From: Alphaproteobacteria bacterium | GTDB lineage: Bacteria > Pseudomonadota > Alphaproteobacteria > Acetobacterales > Acetobacteraceae | NCBI GenBank assembly: GCA_013298245.1 | Contig: JAAFHD010000094.1 | Coordinates: 1 to 10,336, forward strand | Direction of reading: 5' to 3' | DNA: 10,336 nucleotides | Shown here: in pieces, positions 1 to 6,433 of the stretch | Position numbering within the stretch: the stretch's first letter is position 1 | Layout of the letters: the number at the start of each line of letters is the position of its first letter | Notes under the pieces: generated by a model | Told to the model about the DNA's origin: nothing | Seen by the model: the letters and a program-made list of their open reading frames with translations, nothing else | Databases searched by the model: none | Translations under genes and position numbers: made by a program

Positions 1-475
1 GCGAATCCCGCAGCCAGGGCCGATACCGCGCCAGCGCCGCGCTGCCCGCCATCGCGTTTTCCAGCGCGGCTTCGTCCAGCAGATTCACCTCCAGCGCGAA
101 GAAGACGGTGTGGCTGGAGATCTGCGTCACCCGCTCCTGCATGGTCTGGTAGAAGCGGCCATTCGCGGGGTCCTGCGCGTCGGTCGCGAAGGTCAAACTC
201 GCAAAACTCATCACGCGGCCCAGCACCTCGCGCATGCGTTCGTATTCGGCGATGGCAGCGGCCAGCGCGTCGCCCGACAGCGCCGCCAGCTTGCCCGCGT
301 AGCGCTTGGCGAAGGCGGCGGCCTGGTCGTCGGCGCGCGCCAGGTCGGCGGTCAGCGCGGGATCATCCGCGCTGCGATAAAGATCAGACAGATCCCAACC
401 GGGCAGGCCTTCGCTGCCTCCGGCCGAATCCAGGGGCGCGCGGGGAATGGAAAAAGGGGCTGGGATTGCTTGCAT
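1..475 (-). CDS. pepF: Oligoendopeptidase F, M3 family (N-terminal part, cut by window edge)
   Basis: Cytoplasmic zinc metallopeptidase that would cleave short peptides. About 158 N-terminal codons are present; the gene continues past position 1. The frame reads MQAIPAPFSIPRAP, then LPGWDLSDLYRSADDP at about residues 24-39. Next come a helical stretch with LGRVMSFASLTFATDA at about 85-100 and an FFALEVNLLDEAAL segment. The WDLSDLY opening and the FALE/LDEAAL region are typical of the PepF N-terminal helical domain. The catalytic HExxH motif lies in the missing part, so activity cannot be judged. A TGA four codons before the ATG at 484 blocks further extension, so the start is ATG 475 or ATG 484. 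I chose 475 because GGAG lies just upstream, although its 3-base spacing is short. It is divergent from the acyl-CoA synthetase with an 86-base gap. Family assignment is from recognised sequence pattern, not a search. Confidence 0.85.
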   Translation of the reverse strand, partial: MQAIPAPFSIPRAPLDSAGGSEGLPGWDLSDLYRSADDPALTADLARADDQAAAFAKRYAGKLAALSGDALAAAIAEYERMREVLGRVMSFASLTFATDAQDPANGRFYQTMQERVTQISSHTVFFALEVNLLDEAALENAMAGSAALARYRPWLRDS

Positions 476-481
476 TCTCTC

Positions 482-509
482 CATATATGCGCTTCAGCGC
501 CGGGGCCAA
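482..509 (-). promoter_or_regulatory. Possible promoter of pepF overlapping its start
   Basis: Read on the minus strand, TTGGCC (509-504) is followed after 16 bases by TATATG (487-482), the only A/T-rich hexamer near this start. If used, transcription would begin at about 475, at the preferred ATG, giving a leaderless or nearly leaderless mRNA. The -35 match is imperfect, so this is a weak call. Confidence 0.25.
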
Positions 510-561
510 CCCGCGCGCCGGGATTGGCTGCAAAACACAAGAATTTTCCGGGGGGATTTCC

Positions 562-2322
562 ATGCACGGCACCTTGCCTGTCACGCAGGAGATGACGGTC
601 GGCGGCTGGCGCAGCCTGCCGCACATGATGCTGGGCCTGGCCGCGCGCCAGCCCGACCGCCCCATGCTGCGCGGCTGGCGCGACAAGGCGTGGCACAGCG
701 TCACCTGGGGCCGCTTCGCCGAACGTGTGGCCGCCGTGGCTGCCGGCCTGCGCGCGTTGGGCGTGGCGCATGGCGACCGCGTGTTGCTGGTCAGCGACAA
801 CCGCCCCGAATTCCTGATCGCGGACACCGCCATCATGGCGATCGGCGCGGTGACGGTGCCGACCTACACCACCAACACCATCCCCGATCACGCGCATGTG
901 CTGCGCGATTGCGGCGCGCGCATCGCCATCACCAGCAGCGACATGCTGGCCGCGCGCGTGCTGGCCGCGGCGACGCAGGCGCATGGCCTGGACACGCTGG
1001 TCTGCATGGAAGCGCCGCCGCCGACGCCCGATGGCATGCGCGCCGTCGAATGGTCCACGCTGGAAGCAACGCCCGCCGATGCCGGCGCGCTGATCGCGGA
1101 GGTGGAGCACATTCCGCCCGGCCGGCTGGCCTGCCTGATCTACACCTCCGGCACCGGCGGCAACCCGAAGGGTGTCATGCTGCCGCACCGCGCGATGCTG
1201 TCCAACGCGGAGGGCGCGCGCCGCGTGCTGGGCGATTTGAACCTGGATGGCGGGCGGTATTTGTCCTTCCTGCCGATGTCGCACAGCTACGAACACACCG
1301 TCGGCGGTTTCATCCTGCCGATGTTGGGTGTGGAGGTGATCTATTCGCGCGGCGCCGACCGGATGGCCGCGGAAATGGCCGAGTTCAAGCCGACCGTGAT
1401 CACCGCCGTGCCGCGGCTTTTCGAGGTGCTGAAGTCGCGCATCGTAGGCCAGGTGGAGAAGGGTGGCGGGCTGAAGGAGAAGCTGTTCAACAAGGCGCTG
1501 GCGCTGGGTTTGCGCAAGATGGATGGGCCTCGGCTTGGGTTGATTGAGCGCGTGGTGGATGCGGTGCTGGACAGCCTGGTGCGCGACAAGATTCGCGCGC
1601 GGTTTGGGGGCGAGGTGCTGTTGATGGTCTCGGGCGGCGCGCGGTTGGACCCGGATTTGTCGGGCTTCTTCCTGGCGCTGGGGATGCCGGTGATCCAGGG
1701 CTATGGGCAGTCGGAGGCCGGGCCAGTTGTGTCGGTGAACCTGCCCTGGGCGAATGATCGGCGCACCGTCGGCGGGCCGCTGCCGGGCGTGGAGGTGAAG
1801 ATCGCGGAGGATGGCGAAATCCTGATCCGCGGCGGGCTGGTGATGGATGGGTATTGGGGCAATGAGGATGCGTCGCGCAACGCGCTGCGCGACCTGCCGG
1901 GCGACGCCAACGGCGCCTGGCTGCACAGCGGCGATGTGGGGCATATCGACGCCGCCGGGCGCATCCACATCACCGATCGCAAGAAGGATTTCATCAAGCT
2001 GCTGGGGGGCGACATGGTGGCGCCGTCCAAGCTGGAAACCATGCTGATGGCGGAGCCGGAAATCGCGCAGGCCGTGGTGGCGGGTGAGGGCCAGCCGGGC
2101 ATTGTCGCGCTGATCGTGCCGGCGGAGGGGCTGGAGGCGCAGGTGGACAAGGCGCTTGCACGGGTGAATGCGCGGCTGGCCACCATCGAGCGCATCCGGC
2201 GTTGGCGCACGCTGGACGAACCCTTCACGACTGAGAATGGGCTATTGACCGCCAGCATGAAGACCAAGCGCCGTGAGGTCATGGCGCGCTACGCGGACGA
2301 ATTGGCGGCCTTGCAGAAGTAG
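562..2322 (+). CDS. AMP-forming long-chain fatty acyl-CoA synthetase
   Basis: Activates a carboxylic acid, probably a long-chain fatty acid, with ATP and CoA through an acyl-AMP intermediate. The 586-residue length fits the bacterial long-chain branch of the ANL superfamily. Visible motifs are the phosphate-binding loop YTSGTGGNPKGV (194-205), LSFLPMSHSYEH (234-245), YGQSEAGPV (381-389), and the ribose-binding Asp in HSGDVG (D458). The hinge is TDRKKDFIKLLGGD (471-484), and the C-terminal LTASMKTKR segment (562-570) carries the candidate catalytic lysine (K567 or K569). The loop has Gly where the common form YTSGTTG has Thr. ATG 562 is chosen because a GGGGGA tract lies just upstream and the family-like protein starts here; the same frame is open upstream but encodes nothing family-like. 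It is divergent from pepF and followed by a repeat-filled gap, so it is probably a single-gene unit. Substrate chain length cannot be read from sequence; a medium-chain or branched acid is possible. Confidence 0.92.
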   Translation: MHGTLPVTQEMTVGGWRSLPHMMLGLAARQPDRPMLRGWRDKAWHSVTWGRFAERVAAVAAGLRALGVAHGDRVLLVSDNRPEFLIADTAIMAIGAVTVPTYTTNTIPDHAHVLRDCGARIAITSSDMLAARVLAAATQAHGLDTLVCMEAPPPTPDGMRAVEWSTLEATPADAGALIAEVEHIPPGRLACLIYTSGTGGNPKGVMLPHRAMLSNAEGARRVLGDLNLDGGRYLSFLPMSHSYEHTVGGFILPMLGVEVIYSRGADRMAAEMAEFKPTVITAVPRLFEVLKSRIVGQVEKGGGLKEKLFNKALALGLRKMDGPRLGLIERVVDAVLDSLVRDKIRARFGGEVLLMVSGGARLDPDLSGFFLALGMPVIQGYGQSEAGPVVSVNLPWANDRRTVGGPLPGVEVKIAEDGEILIRGGLVMDGYWGNEDASRNALRDLPGDANGAWLHSGDVGHIDAAGRIHITDRKKDFIKLLGGDMVAPSKLETMLMAEPEIAQAVVAGEGQPGIVALIVPAEGLEAQVDKALARVNARLATIERIRRWRTLDEPFTTENGLLTASMKTKRREVMARYADELAALQK

Positions 2323-2372
2323 CCGGCACATGCTGCGCTGGCGCTGAGCGAGCGAAGGTGGCGCCGGTGACT

Positions 2373-2469
2373 CTGGTGAAGGGCTTCGCCCTCCCCCAGA
2401 CCCCCACCCACCAAGGGCCGAAAGGCCCTTGGAACCCATGAGTGTTTCGCCGGATGGGGGAGGGGGCAT
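2373..2469 (+). repeat. Hairpin repeat unit, left copy
   Basis: A 97-base unit that is the mirror image of the unit at 2499-2596. It contains a hairpin at 2373-2399 (core AGGGC-TTC-GCCCT at 2380-2392), a C-rich linker, a perfect 9-bp stem CCAAGGGCC-GAAA-GGCCCTTGG (2411-2432) closed by a GNRA-type tetraloop, and a G-rich 24-base arm (2446-2469). It lies directly downstream of the acyl-CoA synthetase. There is no T-run after the stem, so it is not a standard intrinsic terminator. Similar G/C-rich multi-hairpin intergenic repeats are, from memory, common in Acetobacteraceae genomes. Confidence 0.8.
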
Positions 2470-2498
2470 GACGCCCCATCACCACGGGAGCGACCTTG

Positions 2499-2596
2499 AT
2501 GCCCCCTCCCCCATCCGGCGAATAACCCACACCGGGTCCAGGGGTCGTTGACCCCTGGTGGGGGGAGGTCTGGAGGGGGGCAAAGCCCCTCTCCAG
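2499..2596 (-). repeat. Hairpin repeat unit, right inverted copy
   Basis: A 98-base unit that, read on the minus strand, has the same architecture as 2373-2469. The 24-base arm 2499-2522 is an exact reverse complement of 2446-2469. The stem CCAGGGGTC-GTT-GACCCCTGG (2538-2558) corresponds to the left GNRA hairpin. A 12-pair stem with an AAA loop and one G-T pair (2570-2596) corresponds to the left outer hairpin. The outer parts differ from the left copy mainly by paired, structure-preserving changes. It ends 41 bases before the aminotransferase start and probably forms part of that gene's leader if transcription comes from upstream. Confidence 0.8.
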
Positions 2597-2624
2597 GGCT
2601 ACCAGCGCCACCCGCGCCCACAGC

Positions 2625-2629
2625 GGGAG
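2625..2629 (+). promoter_or_regulatory. Ribosome binding site that fixes the aminotransferase start
   Basis: GGGAG sits 8 bases before ATG 2638. An in-frame ATG at 2548 lies inside the repeat, has no comparable site, and would add 30 low-complexity residues, so it is rejected. Confidence 0.7.
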
Positions 2630-2637
2630 CACAGCGC

Positions 2638-4017
2638 ATGCCTGATACTGGCCTGACCAATTCGGCGATCATCAACGCGTATATGCAGCGCACGCCGGGG
2701 AGTGCGGTGTTGCACACGCGGGCGTTGGGCAGCCTGCCTTCGGGGATTGCGCATGACAGCCGCTGGTTGAAGCCGTGGCCGCTGTACGTGGATCGCGGTG
2801 AGGGCGCGTATAAATGGGATGTGGATGGCAATCGCGTGGTCGATTTGTTCGGCGGCCATGGCAGCCACTTGCTGGGCCATTGCCCGCCCGCCGTGGTGGA
2901 AGCGACCATCGCGCAGATGCACAAGGGCAGCCAGTTTGGCGCCGGCCACGCGATGGAAATCGAATGGGCTGCGTTGATCCAGGAGCTGGTGCCGTGTGCG
3001 GAACGCGTGCGGTTTACGGCATCAGGCACGGAGGCCACGCATATGGCGGTGCGCCTGGCGCGCGCGTTCACCGGCAAGCACAAGGTGCTGCGGTTTCATC
3101 GGCATTATCATGGTTGGCACGACGTGATGGCGTTTGGCGTGGACAATCATTTTGACGGCACGCCCACGCCGGGTGTGCCGGAGGCGACGGCGGAGGGCGT
3201 GCGCCTGCTGCCGCCCAATGACATCGCCGCGGTGCGCGCGCTGTTCGAGCGCGAGGGCGATTTCGCGGCGGTGATTCTGGAACCGATTGGCGCGACCACC
3301 GGCCTGGTGCCGATCGGTGGCGAATTCCTGCGCGCGTTGCGCGAGGTCACGCGCGAACATGGCGTGCTGCTGATCATGGATGAGGTGGTGACGGGCTTCC
3401 GCCTCGCACCTGGTGGTGCGCAGGAAGCGCGCGGTGTGACGGCGGATTTGTGCACCATGGCGAAGATTGTCGCGGGTGGCATGCCGGGTGGCGCGGTGGC
3501 CGGGCGCGCGGAGATTCTGGAGGCGTTGGACTTCGACATCACCGCGAAGAAGGGCCGCGAAAAGATCAAGCACCCGGGCACCTACAACGCCAATCCGGTC
3601 TCCGCCGCTGCTGGTACCGCCATGCTGAAAGCCGTGCGCGACGAAGACGCCTGCGGCCGTGCCAATCGCGCTGGCGACGCCATGCGCAGCGCGCTGAACC
3701 AGGTGCTGGCCAGCGAGGACATGCCCTGGGCCGTCTATGGCGAATTCAGCTTCTTCTTCCTGTTCACCAACCCCGATGGGCTGGATGTGAACCCGCTGGC
3801 GTTTGATGCGACGGCGCTGCCGGGTGCGGCGTTCAAGCCGGACCCGCGCAAGTCGCTGCAGCAGAAAATCCATCTCGGCATGATCGTGAATGGCGTGGAC
3901 CCGATGGGGCATCGCGGCGGGATTTTGAGCGCGGCGCATGATGCGGAGGCGATTGGCCGTACGGCGGATGCGCTGCGCGCGACCATCCGAATGTTGAAGG
4001 CGGAGAGCGAAATATAG
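2638..4017 (+). CDS. Class III PLP aminotransferase, glutamate-1-semialdehyde aminomutase-like
   Basis: Fold type I, PLP-dependent cytoplasmic enzyme of 459 residues. Visible features: cofactor phosphate-binding SGTEA (129-133), the ring-stacking segment HYHGWHD (156-162), DEVVTGFR (248-255) with Asp248 for the pyridine nitrogen, and the Schiff-base Lys276 in AKIVAGGMPGGAVAG. A later HPGTYNANPVSAAAG follows the catalytic region. The 28-residue Asp-to-Lys spacing matches true glutamate-1-semialdehyde aminomutase (HemL). HemL usually reads DEVMTGFR; here the Met is Val, and the protein is about 30 residues longer than typical HemL. Alphaproteobacteria normally make 5-aminolevulinate from glycine and succinyl-CoA, so a tetrapyrrole role is unlikely; I infer an amino-donor or amino-mutase reaction on another substrate. 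No partner gene is adjacent. The assignment to the class III family is firm; the substrate is unknown. Confidence 0.88.
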   Translation: MPDTGLTNSAIINAYMQRTPGSAVLHTRALGSLPSGIAHDSRWLKPWPLYVDRGEGAYKWDVDGNRVVDLFGGHGSHLLGHCPPAVVEATIAQMHKGSQFGAGHAMEIEWAALIQELVPCAERVRFTASGTEATHMAVRLARAFTGKHKVLRFHRHYHGWHDVMAFGVDNHFDGTPTPGVPEATAEGVRLLPPNDIAAVRALFEREGDFAAVILEPIGATTGLVPIGGEFLRALREVTREHGVLLIMDEVVTGFRLAPGGAQEARGVTADLCTMAKIVAGGMPGGAVAGRAEILEALDFDITAKKGREKIKHPGTYNANPVSAAAGTAMLKAVRDEDACGRANRAGDAMRSALNQVLASEDMPWAVYGEFSFFFLFTNPDGLDVNPLAFDATALPGAAFKPDPRKSLQQKIHLGMIVNGVDPMGHRGGILSAAHDAEAIGRTADALRATIRMLKAESEI

Positions 4018-4022
4018 GGTTA

Positions 4023-4051
4023 TTGCGAATCATTCTCATTCGCACTACGCT
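4023..4051 (+). promoter_or_regulatory. Sigma70-like promoter of the small Fur-regulated gene
   Basis: TTGCGA (4023-4028), a 17-base spacer and TACGCT (4046-4051) form a plausible -35/-10 pair. The predicted start is near 4058, giving a leader of about 20 bases before ATG 4079. The Fur box covers the -35 and spacer, the expected position for repression. The promoter begins 6 bases after the aminotransferase stop codon. Confidence 0.55.
4024..4044 (+). promoter_or_regulatory. Fur box (iron-responsive operator)
   Basis: A perfect 7-base inverted repeat, TGCGAAT (4024-4030) and ATTCGCA (4038-4044), surrounds CATTCTC. The core reads GAATCATTCTCATTC, which matches the familiar GATAATGATAATCATTATC-type Fur consensus in its alphaproteobacterial GCGAAT/ATTCGC form. 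It lies 35 bases upstream of the start codon at 4079 and within the predicted promoter. I expect repression when iron is sufficient. Irr or another FUR-family member is an alternative binder. Confidence 0.8.
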
Positions 4052-4064
4052 GGGCGCAGTTGGT

Positions 4065-4070
4065 GAAGGA
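4065..4070 (+). promoter_or_regulatory. Ribosome binding site of the small Fur-regulated gene
   Basis: GAAGGA ends 8 bases before ATG 4079, a normal spacing. It supports translation of the small gene and this choice of start. Confidence 0.65.
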
Positions 4071-4078
4071 ACACGCCC

Positions 4079-4501
4079 ATGGCCACTCGCGGCCTGCCCC
4101 GTTGGCCCCTGCTGAACGCCGAAGCCGCGGCCCTGCCGCCCGCGGAATCCCTGGTGTTGGACGCGATGCGCGGCTGGGCTGCGTCAAGCGAACCGCTGCC
4201 CAGCGCCGCGCTGATCCTGGCGGCCGAGGGCGCGGAGGCGCTGGCCGTCCCGCTGGATGCGCTGCTGCGGGCAGCGGGCGCTGCGATGGCCTGCCCGCTA
4301 TGCCCACGCGTGACGCGCGATGAGGCTGCGCTGCTGGCCGCCGTGGCACTCGCGCAGCATGGCGAGCGGTCCTGCGCGCTGGCCATGCTGGGCCAGGTGG
4401 CGGCGCCGATTGCGGCGTATCGCGCGATGGGTGCGGTGCTGGGCCTGGCCGGTGGGCTGGCACGCGCGGGGCTGGCGCTGGCGCATCCGTTCAGAGCGTG
4501 A
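4079..4501 (+). CDS. Uncharacterised 140-residue protein, predicted iron-regulated
   Basis: I do not recognise the family. The product is Ala/Leu-rich and looks helical. It has a CPLC pair (Cys72, Cys75) in ACPLCPRVTRDEA, a third cysteine at 99 in GERSCALAMLG, and a hydrophobic C-terminal stretch (about 107-136) that might be membrane-associated or simply buried. There is no signal peptide. The gene is supported by a Fur box, a promoter and a ribosome binding site placed exactly in front of it, which a chance open frame would not have. The CPLC pair could bind iron or another metal or act as a thiol pair; that is inference. Its 3' end overlaps the convergent carboxylase alpha gene by 11 bases. 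It may be produced under iron limitation. Confidence 0.75.
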   Translation: MATRGLPRWPLLNAEAAALPPAESLVLDAMRGWAASSEPLPSAALILAAEGAEALAVPLDALLRAAGAAMACPLCPRVTRDEAALLAAVALAQHGERSCALAMLGQVAAPIAAYRAMGAVLGLAGGLARAGLALAHPFRA

Positions 4502-6431
4502 CCAGTTCCGTCCCTTCATCCACGCTGTCGCCGGGCGCGCAATTCACGGCGGCGACCTTGCCGTCGCGCGGCGCGGTCAGGCGGATTTCGGTCTTCATCG
4601 CCTCCAACAGCACCAGCACCTGGCCGGCAGTGACGGCGTCGCCCACGGCGCATTGCACGGCGACGACGCGGCCGGGGATGGGTGCTGCCAGGCGGTTGTC
4701 GGCGGTGGCGGCGGTGCTCGCGGGCGCGTAGGGGTCGAGCGGCTTCAGCCACCACACCTCGCTGCCCATCACCACGCGCCATTCCGGCATGATGACGGTG
4801 TCGATCAGCGCGGTGTAGGGAACGCCATCGACGGTGCCGCCGCCTGGCCTGACCCGCGCTTCAAGCCATGGGCCTTGGCCCAGCCGCACCTGCGCACCAT
4901 GCGGCCGCGGACGCGCGAGCAGATCGTGCACCACGCCCTCCGTGGACAGGCGCAGCGCGATCTCGGCGTCGCCGAACAGACGGAATCCGGTATTCGCATG
5001 CCATGCGCCCTCGCTGCCCTTGTCAGCGAAGGAACACCAGGTGGCGACCGCCAGTGCCAGCATCCAATCCGGCGCGGGCGGCAGCGGTGCCAGCAGCGTC
5101 GCGGCGTGGCGCGCGATATGTCCGGTATCGGGGGCGCCGGCGCGGAAAGCGCTGTCGCGCAGCAAGCGGCGGAGCAGTATCGCGTTGCTGCGCAGGCCCT
5201 CGACATGCGTGGCGTCGAGCCCGGCGGACAAGCCGTCCAGCGCCGCATCACGCGTGTCACCGAAGGCGATCAGTTTGGCGATCATCGGATCATAATGCGA
5301 GGAGACGGCATCACCCGCCTCAACACCCGCATCCACGCGCACGATCGGCCCGTGCGGCAGGACGAGTTCCGTCAACCGCCCGACCGAGGGGCGGAAGTCC
5401 TGCGTCGGATCTTCGGCATAGAGCCGCGCCTCCATTGCGTGCCCTTGCGCGGGCGGTGGCCAATGCGCGGGTAACGCCTCACCGGCGGCCACGCGCAGCT
5501 GCCATTCGACCAGGTCCAGGCCGGTGATTTCTTCCGTCACCGGGTGCTCAACCTGCAGCCGCGTGTTCATCTCGAGGAAGAAGGCGTCATCGCCCTCGAC
5601 GATGAATTCCACCGTGCCGGCATTGGTGTAGCCGACGGCGCGCGCGGCGTTCTCGGCGGCTTCGTGCAGGCGCGCGCGCAGCGCGTCCGACAAATCCGGC
5701 GCGGGCGCTTCCTCGATCACCTTCTGGTGGCGGCGCTGCAAGGAACAATCGCGCGTGTGCAGATGCGTGATGCGCCCGTGCTGGTCGCCGAAGACCTGCA
5801 CCTCCACATGGCGCGGGCGTTGCAGGTATTTCTCCAGCAGCATGCGCTGGTCGCCGAAGGCGGCCTGTGCTTCGCGCCGGGCGCCGGCGAGTTCGGGGCC
5901 GAAATCCTCGGCGCGCAGAACGGGGCGCATGCCCTTACCACCGCCGCCCGCGCTGGCCTTGATCAGCACGGGAAAACCGATGCGCGCGGCCGCAGCCGCC
6001 AGCAGGGCATCATCCTGGTCTTCGCCATGATAACCAGGCACGGTCGGCACGCCGGCCGCCACCATCAGGCGCTTTGATTCCGCCTTGCTGCCCATGGCGC
6101 GGATCGCCGCCGCGGGCGGGCCGATGAAGGCGATGCCCGCGGCCGCACAGGCCTCCGCGAACTCCGCATTCTCCGACAGAAATCCATAACCCGGATGGAT
6201 CGCCTGCGCGCCCGTGCGCCGCGCCACATCCAGAATCACATCGCCGCGCAGATAGGATTCCCGCGCCGGCGCCGCGCCGATGAAATGCGCTTCATCGGCG
6301 TGGCGCACATGCATGGCATTCGCGTCCGCCTCGCTGAACACGGCGATGCTGCGAATGCCCAGCCGCCGCGCAGTGCGGATGACGCGGCAGGCGATTTCGC
6401 CACGATTGGCGATGAGGATGGTGGAAAACAT
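4491..6431 (-). CDS. mccA: 3-methylcrotonyl-CoA carboxylase alpha subunit (biotin carboxylase plus biotin carrier)
   Basis: Carboxylates its own biotin with ATP and bicarbonate, then presents it to the beta subunit (LiuD in pseudomonad naming). It has 646 residues, normal for the family. N-terminal biotin carboxylase domain: MFSTILIANRGEIACRV at the start, Lys116, Lys158, glycine loop GGGGKG (162-167), CSLQRRHQK ending at Lys237, and EMNTRLQVEH (287-296) with Glu287, Asn289 and Arg291, aligning with E. coli AccC active-site residues. The C-terminal carrier domain has EAMKTE with biotinyl Lys613; the usual form is AMKM, so Met is replaced by Thr. ATG 6431 is preferred over the in-frame GTG 6437 because family members begin MF..ILIANRGE. 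It starts 2 bases after the beta-subunit stop. Propionyl- or geranyl-CoA carboxylase alpha is an alternative, but the neighbours favour methylcrotonyl-CoA. Confidence 0.93.
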   Translation of the reverse strand: MFSTILIANRGEIACRVIRTARRLGIRSIAVFSEADANAMHVRHADEAHFIGAAPARESYLRGDVILDVARRTGAQAIHPGYGFLSENAEFAEACAAAGIAFIGPPAAAIRAMGSKAESKRLMVAAGVPTVPGYHGEDQDDALLAAAAARIGFPVLIKASAGGGGKGMRPVLRAEDFGPELAGARREAQAAFGDQRMLLEKYLQRPRHVEVQVFGDQHGRITHLHTRDCSLQRRHQKVIEEAPAPDLSDALRARLHEAAENAARAVGYTNAGTVEFIVEGDDAFFLEMNTRLQVEHPVTEEITGLDLVEWQLRVAAGEALPAHWPPPAQGHAMEARLYAEDPTQDFRPSVGRLTELVLPHGPIVRVDAGVEAGDAVSSHYDPMIAKLIAFGDTRDAALDGLSAGLDATHVEGLRSNAILLRRLLRDSAFRAGAPDTGHIARHAATLLAPLPPAPDWMLALAVATWCSFADKGSEGAWHANTGFRLFGDAEIALRLSTEGVVHDLLARPRPHGAQVRLGQGPWLEARVRPGGGTVDGVPYTALIDTVIMPEWRVVMGSEVWWLKPLDPYAPASTAATADNRLAAPIPGRVVAVQCAVGDAVTAGQVLVLLEAMKTEIRLTAPRDGKVAAVNCAPGDSVDEGTELVTL

Positions 6432-6433
6432 CG

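Larger units (their letters stand above)
2323..2637. other. 315-base intergenic region dominated by an inverted repeat pair
   Basis: Between the acyl-CoA synthetase and the aminotransferase. The two inverted repeat units flank a 29-base spacer (2470-2498) and together take up 2373-2596. Bases 2323-2372 show nothing I can name. Bases 2597-2637 hold the aminotransferase ribosome binding site. Open frames crossing here are low-complexity Pro/Gly-rich products of the repeats, not genes. No promoter is evident. The fully folded pair could form a long cruciform or a strong RNA structure that uncouples the two flanking genes. Confidence 0.7.

Noticed and set aside
352..1968. Long minus-strand open frame (538 codons) opposite the acyl-CoA synthetase
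   Set aside because: Its product is His/Arg/Gln-rich with no recognisable domain, and the plus-strand gene has all its family motifs. It is an antisense artefact of high-GC coding DNA.
2446..2522. Long inverted repeat as the ends of an insertion sequence or MITE
   Set aside because: There is no transposase and no target-site duplication I can see, and the internal hairpins with compensatory changes fit a structured intergenic repeat better. A MITE origin is not excluded.
2538..2596. Intrinsic terminator after the acyl-CoA synthetase
   Set aside because: The stems are strong, but none is followed by a T-run on the plus strand, so I list them as repeat hairpins only.
2638..4017. Calling the aminotransferase hemL with a heme biosynthesis role because of the nearby Fur box
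   Set aside because: The Fur box lies downstream of this gene and points to the next one. The HemL signature is altered and the likely lineage uses ALA synthase.
4320..5474. Plus-strand open frame running from the small Fur-regulated gene into mccA
   Set aside because: It is out of frame with the supported small gene and antisense to strongly conserved mccA. Composition is typical of a shadow frame.
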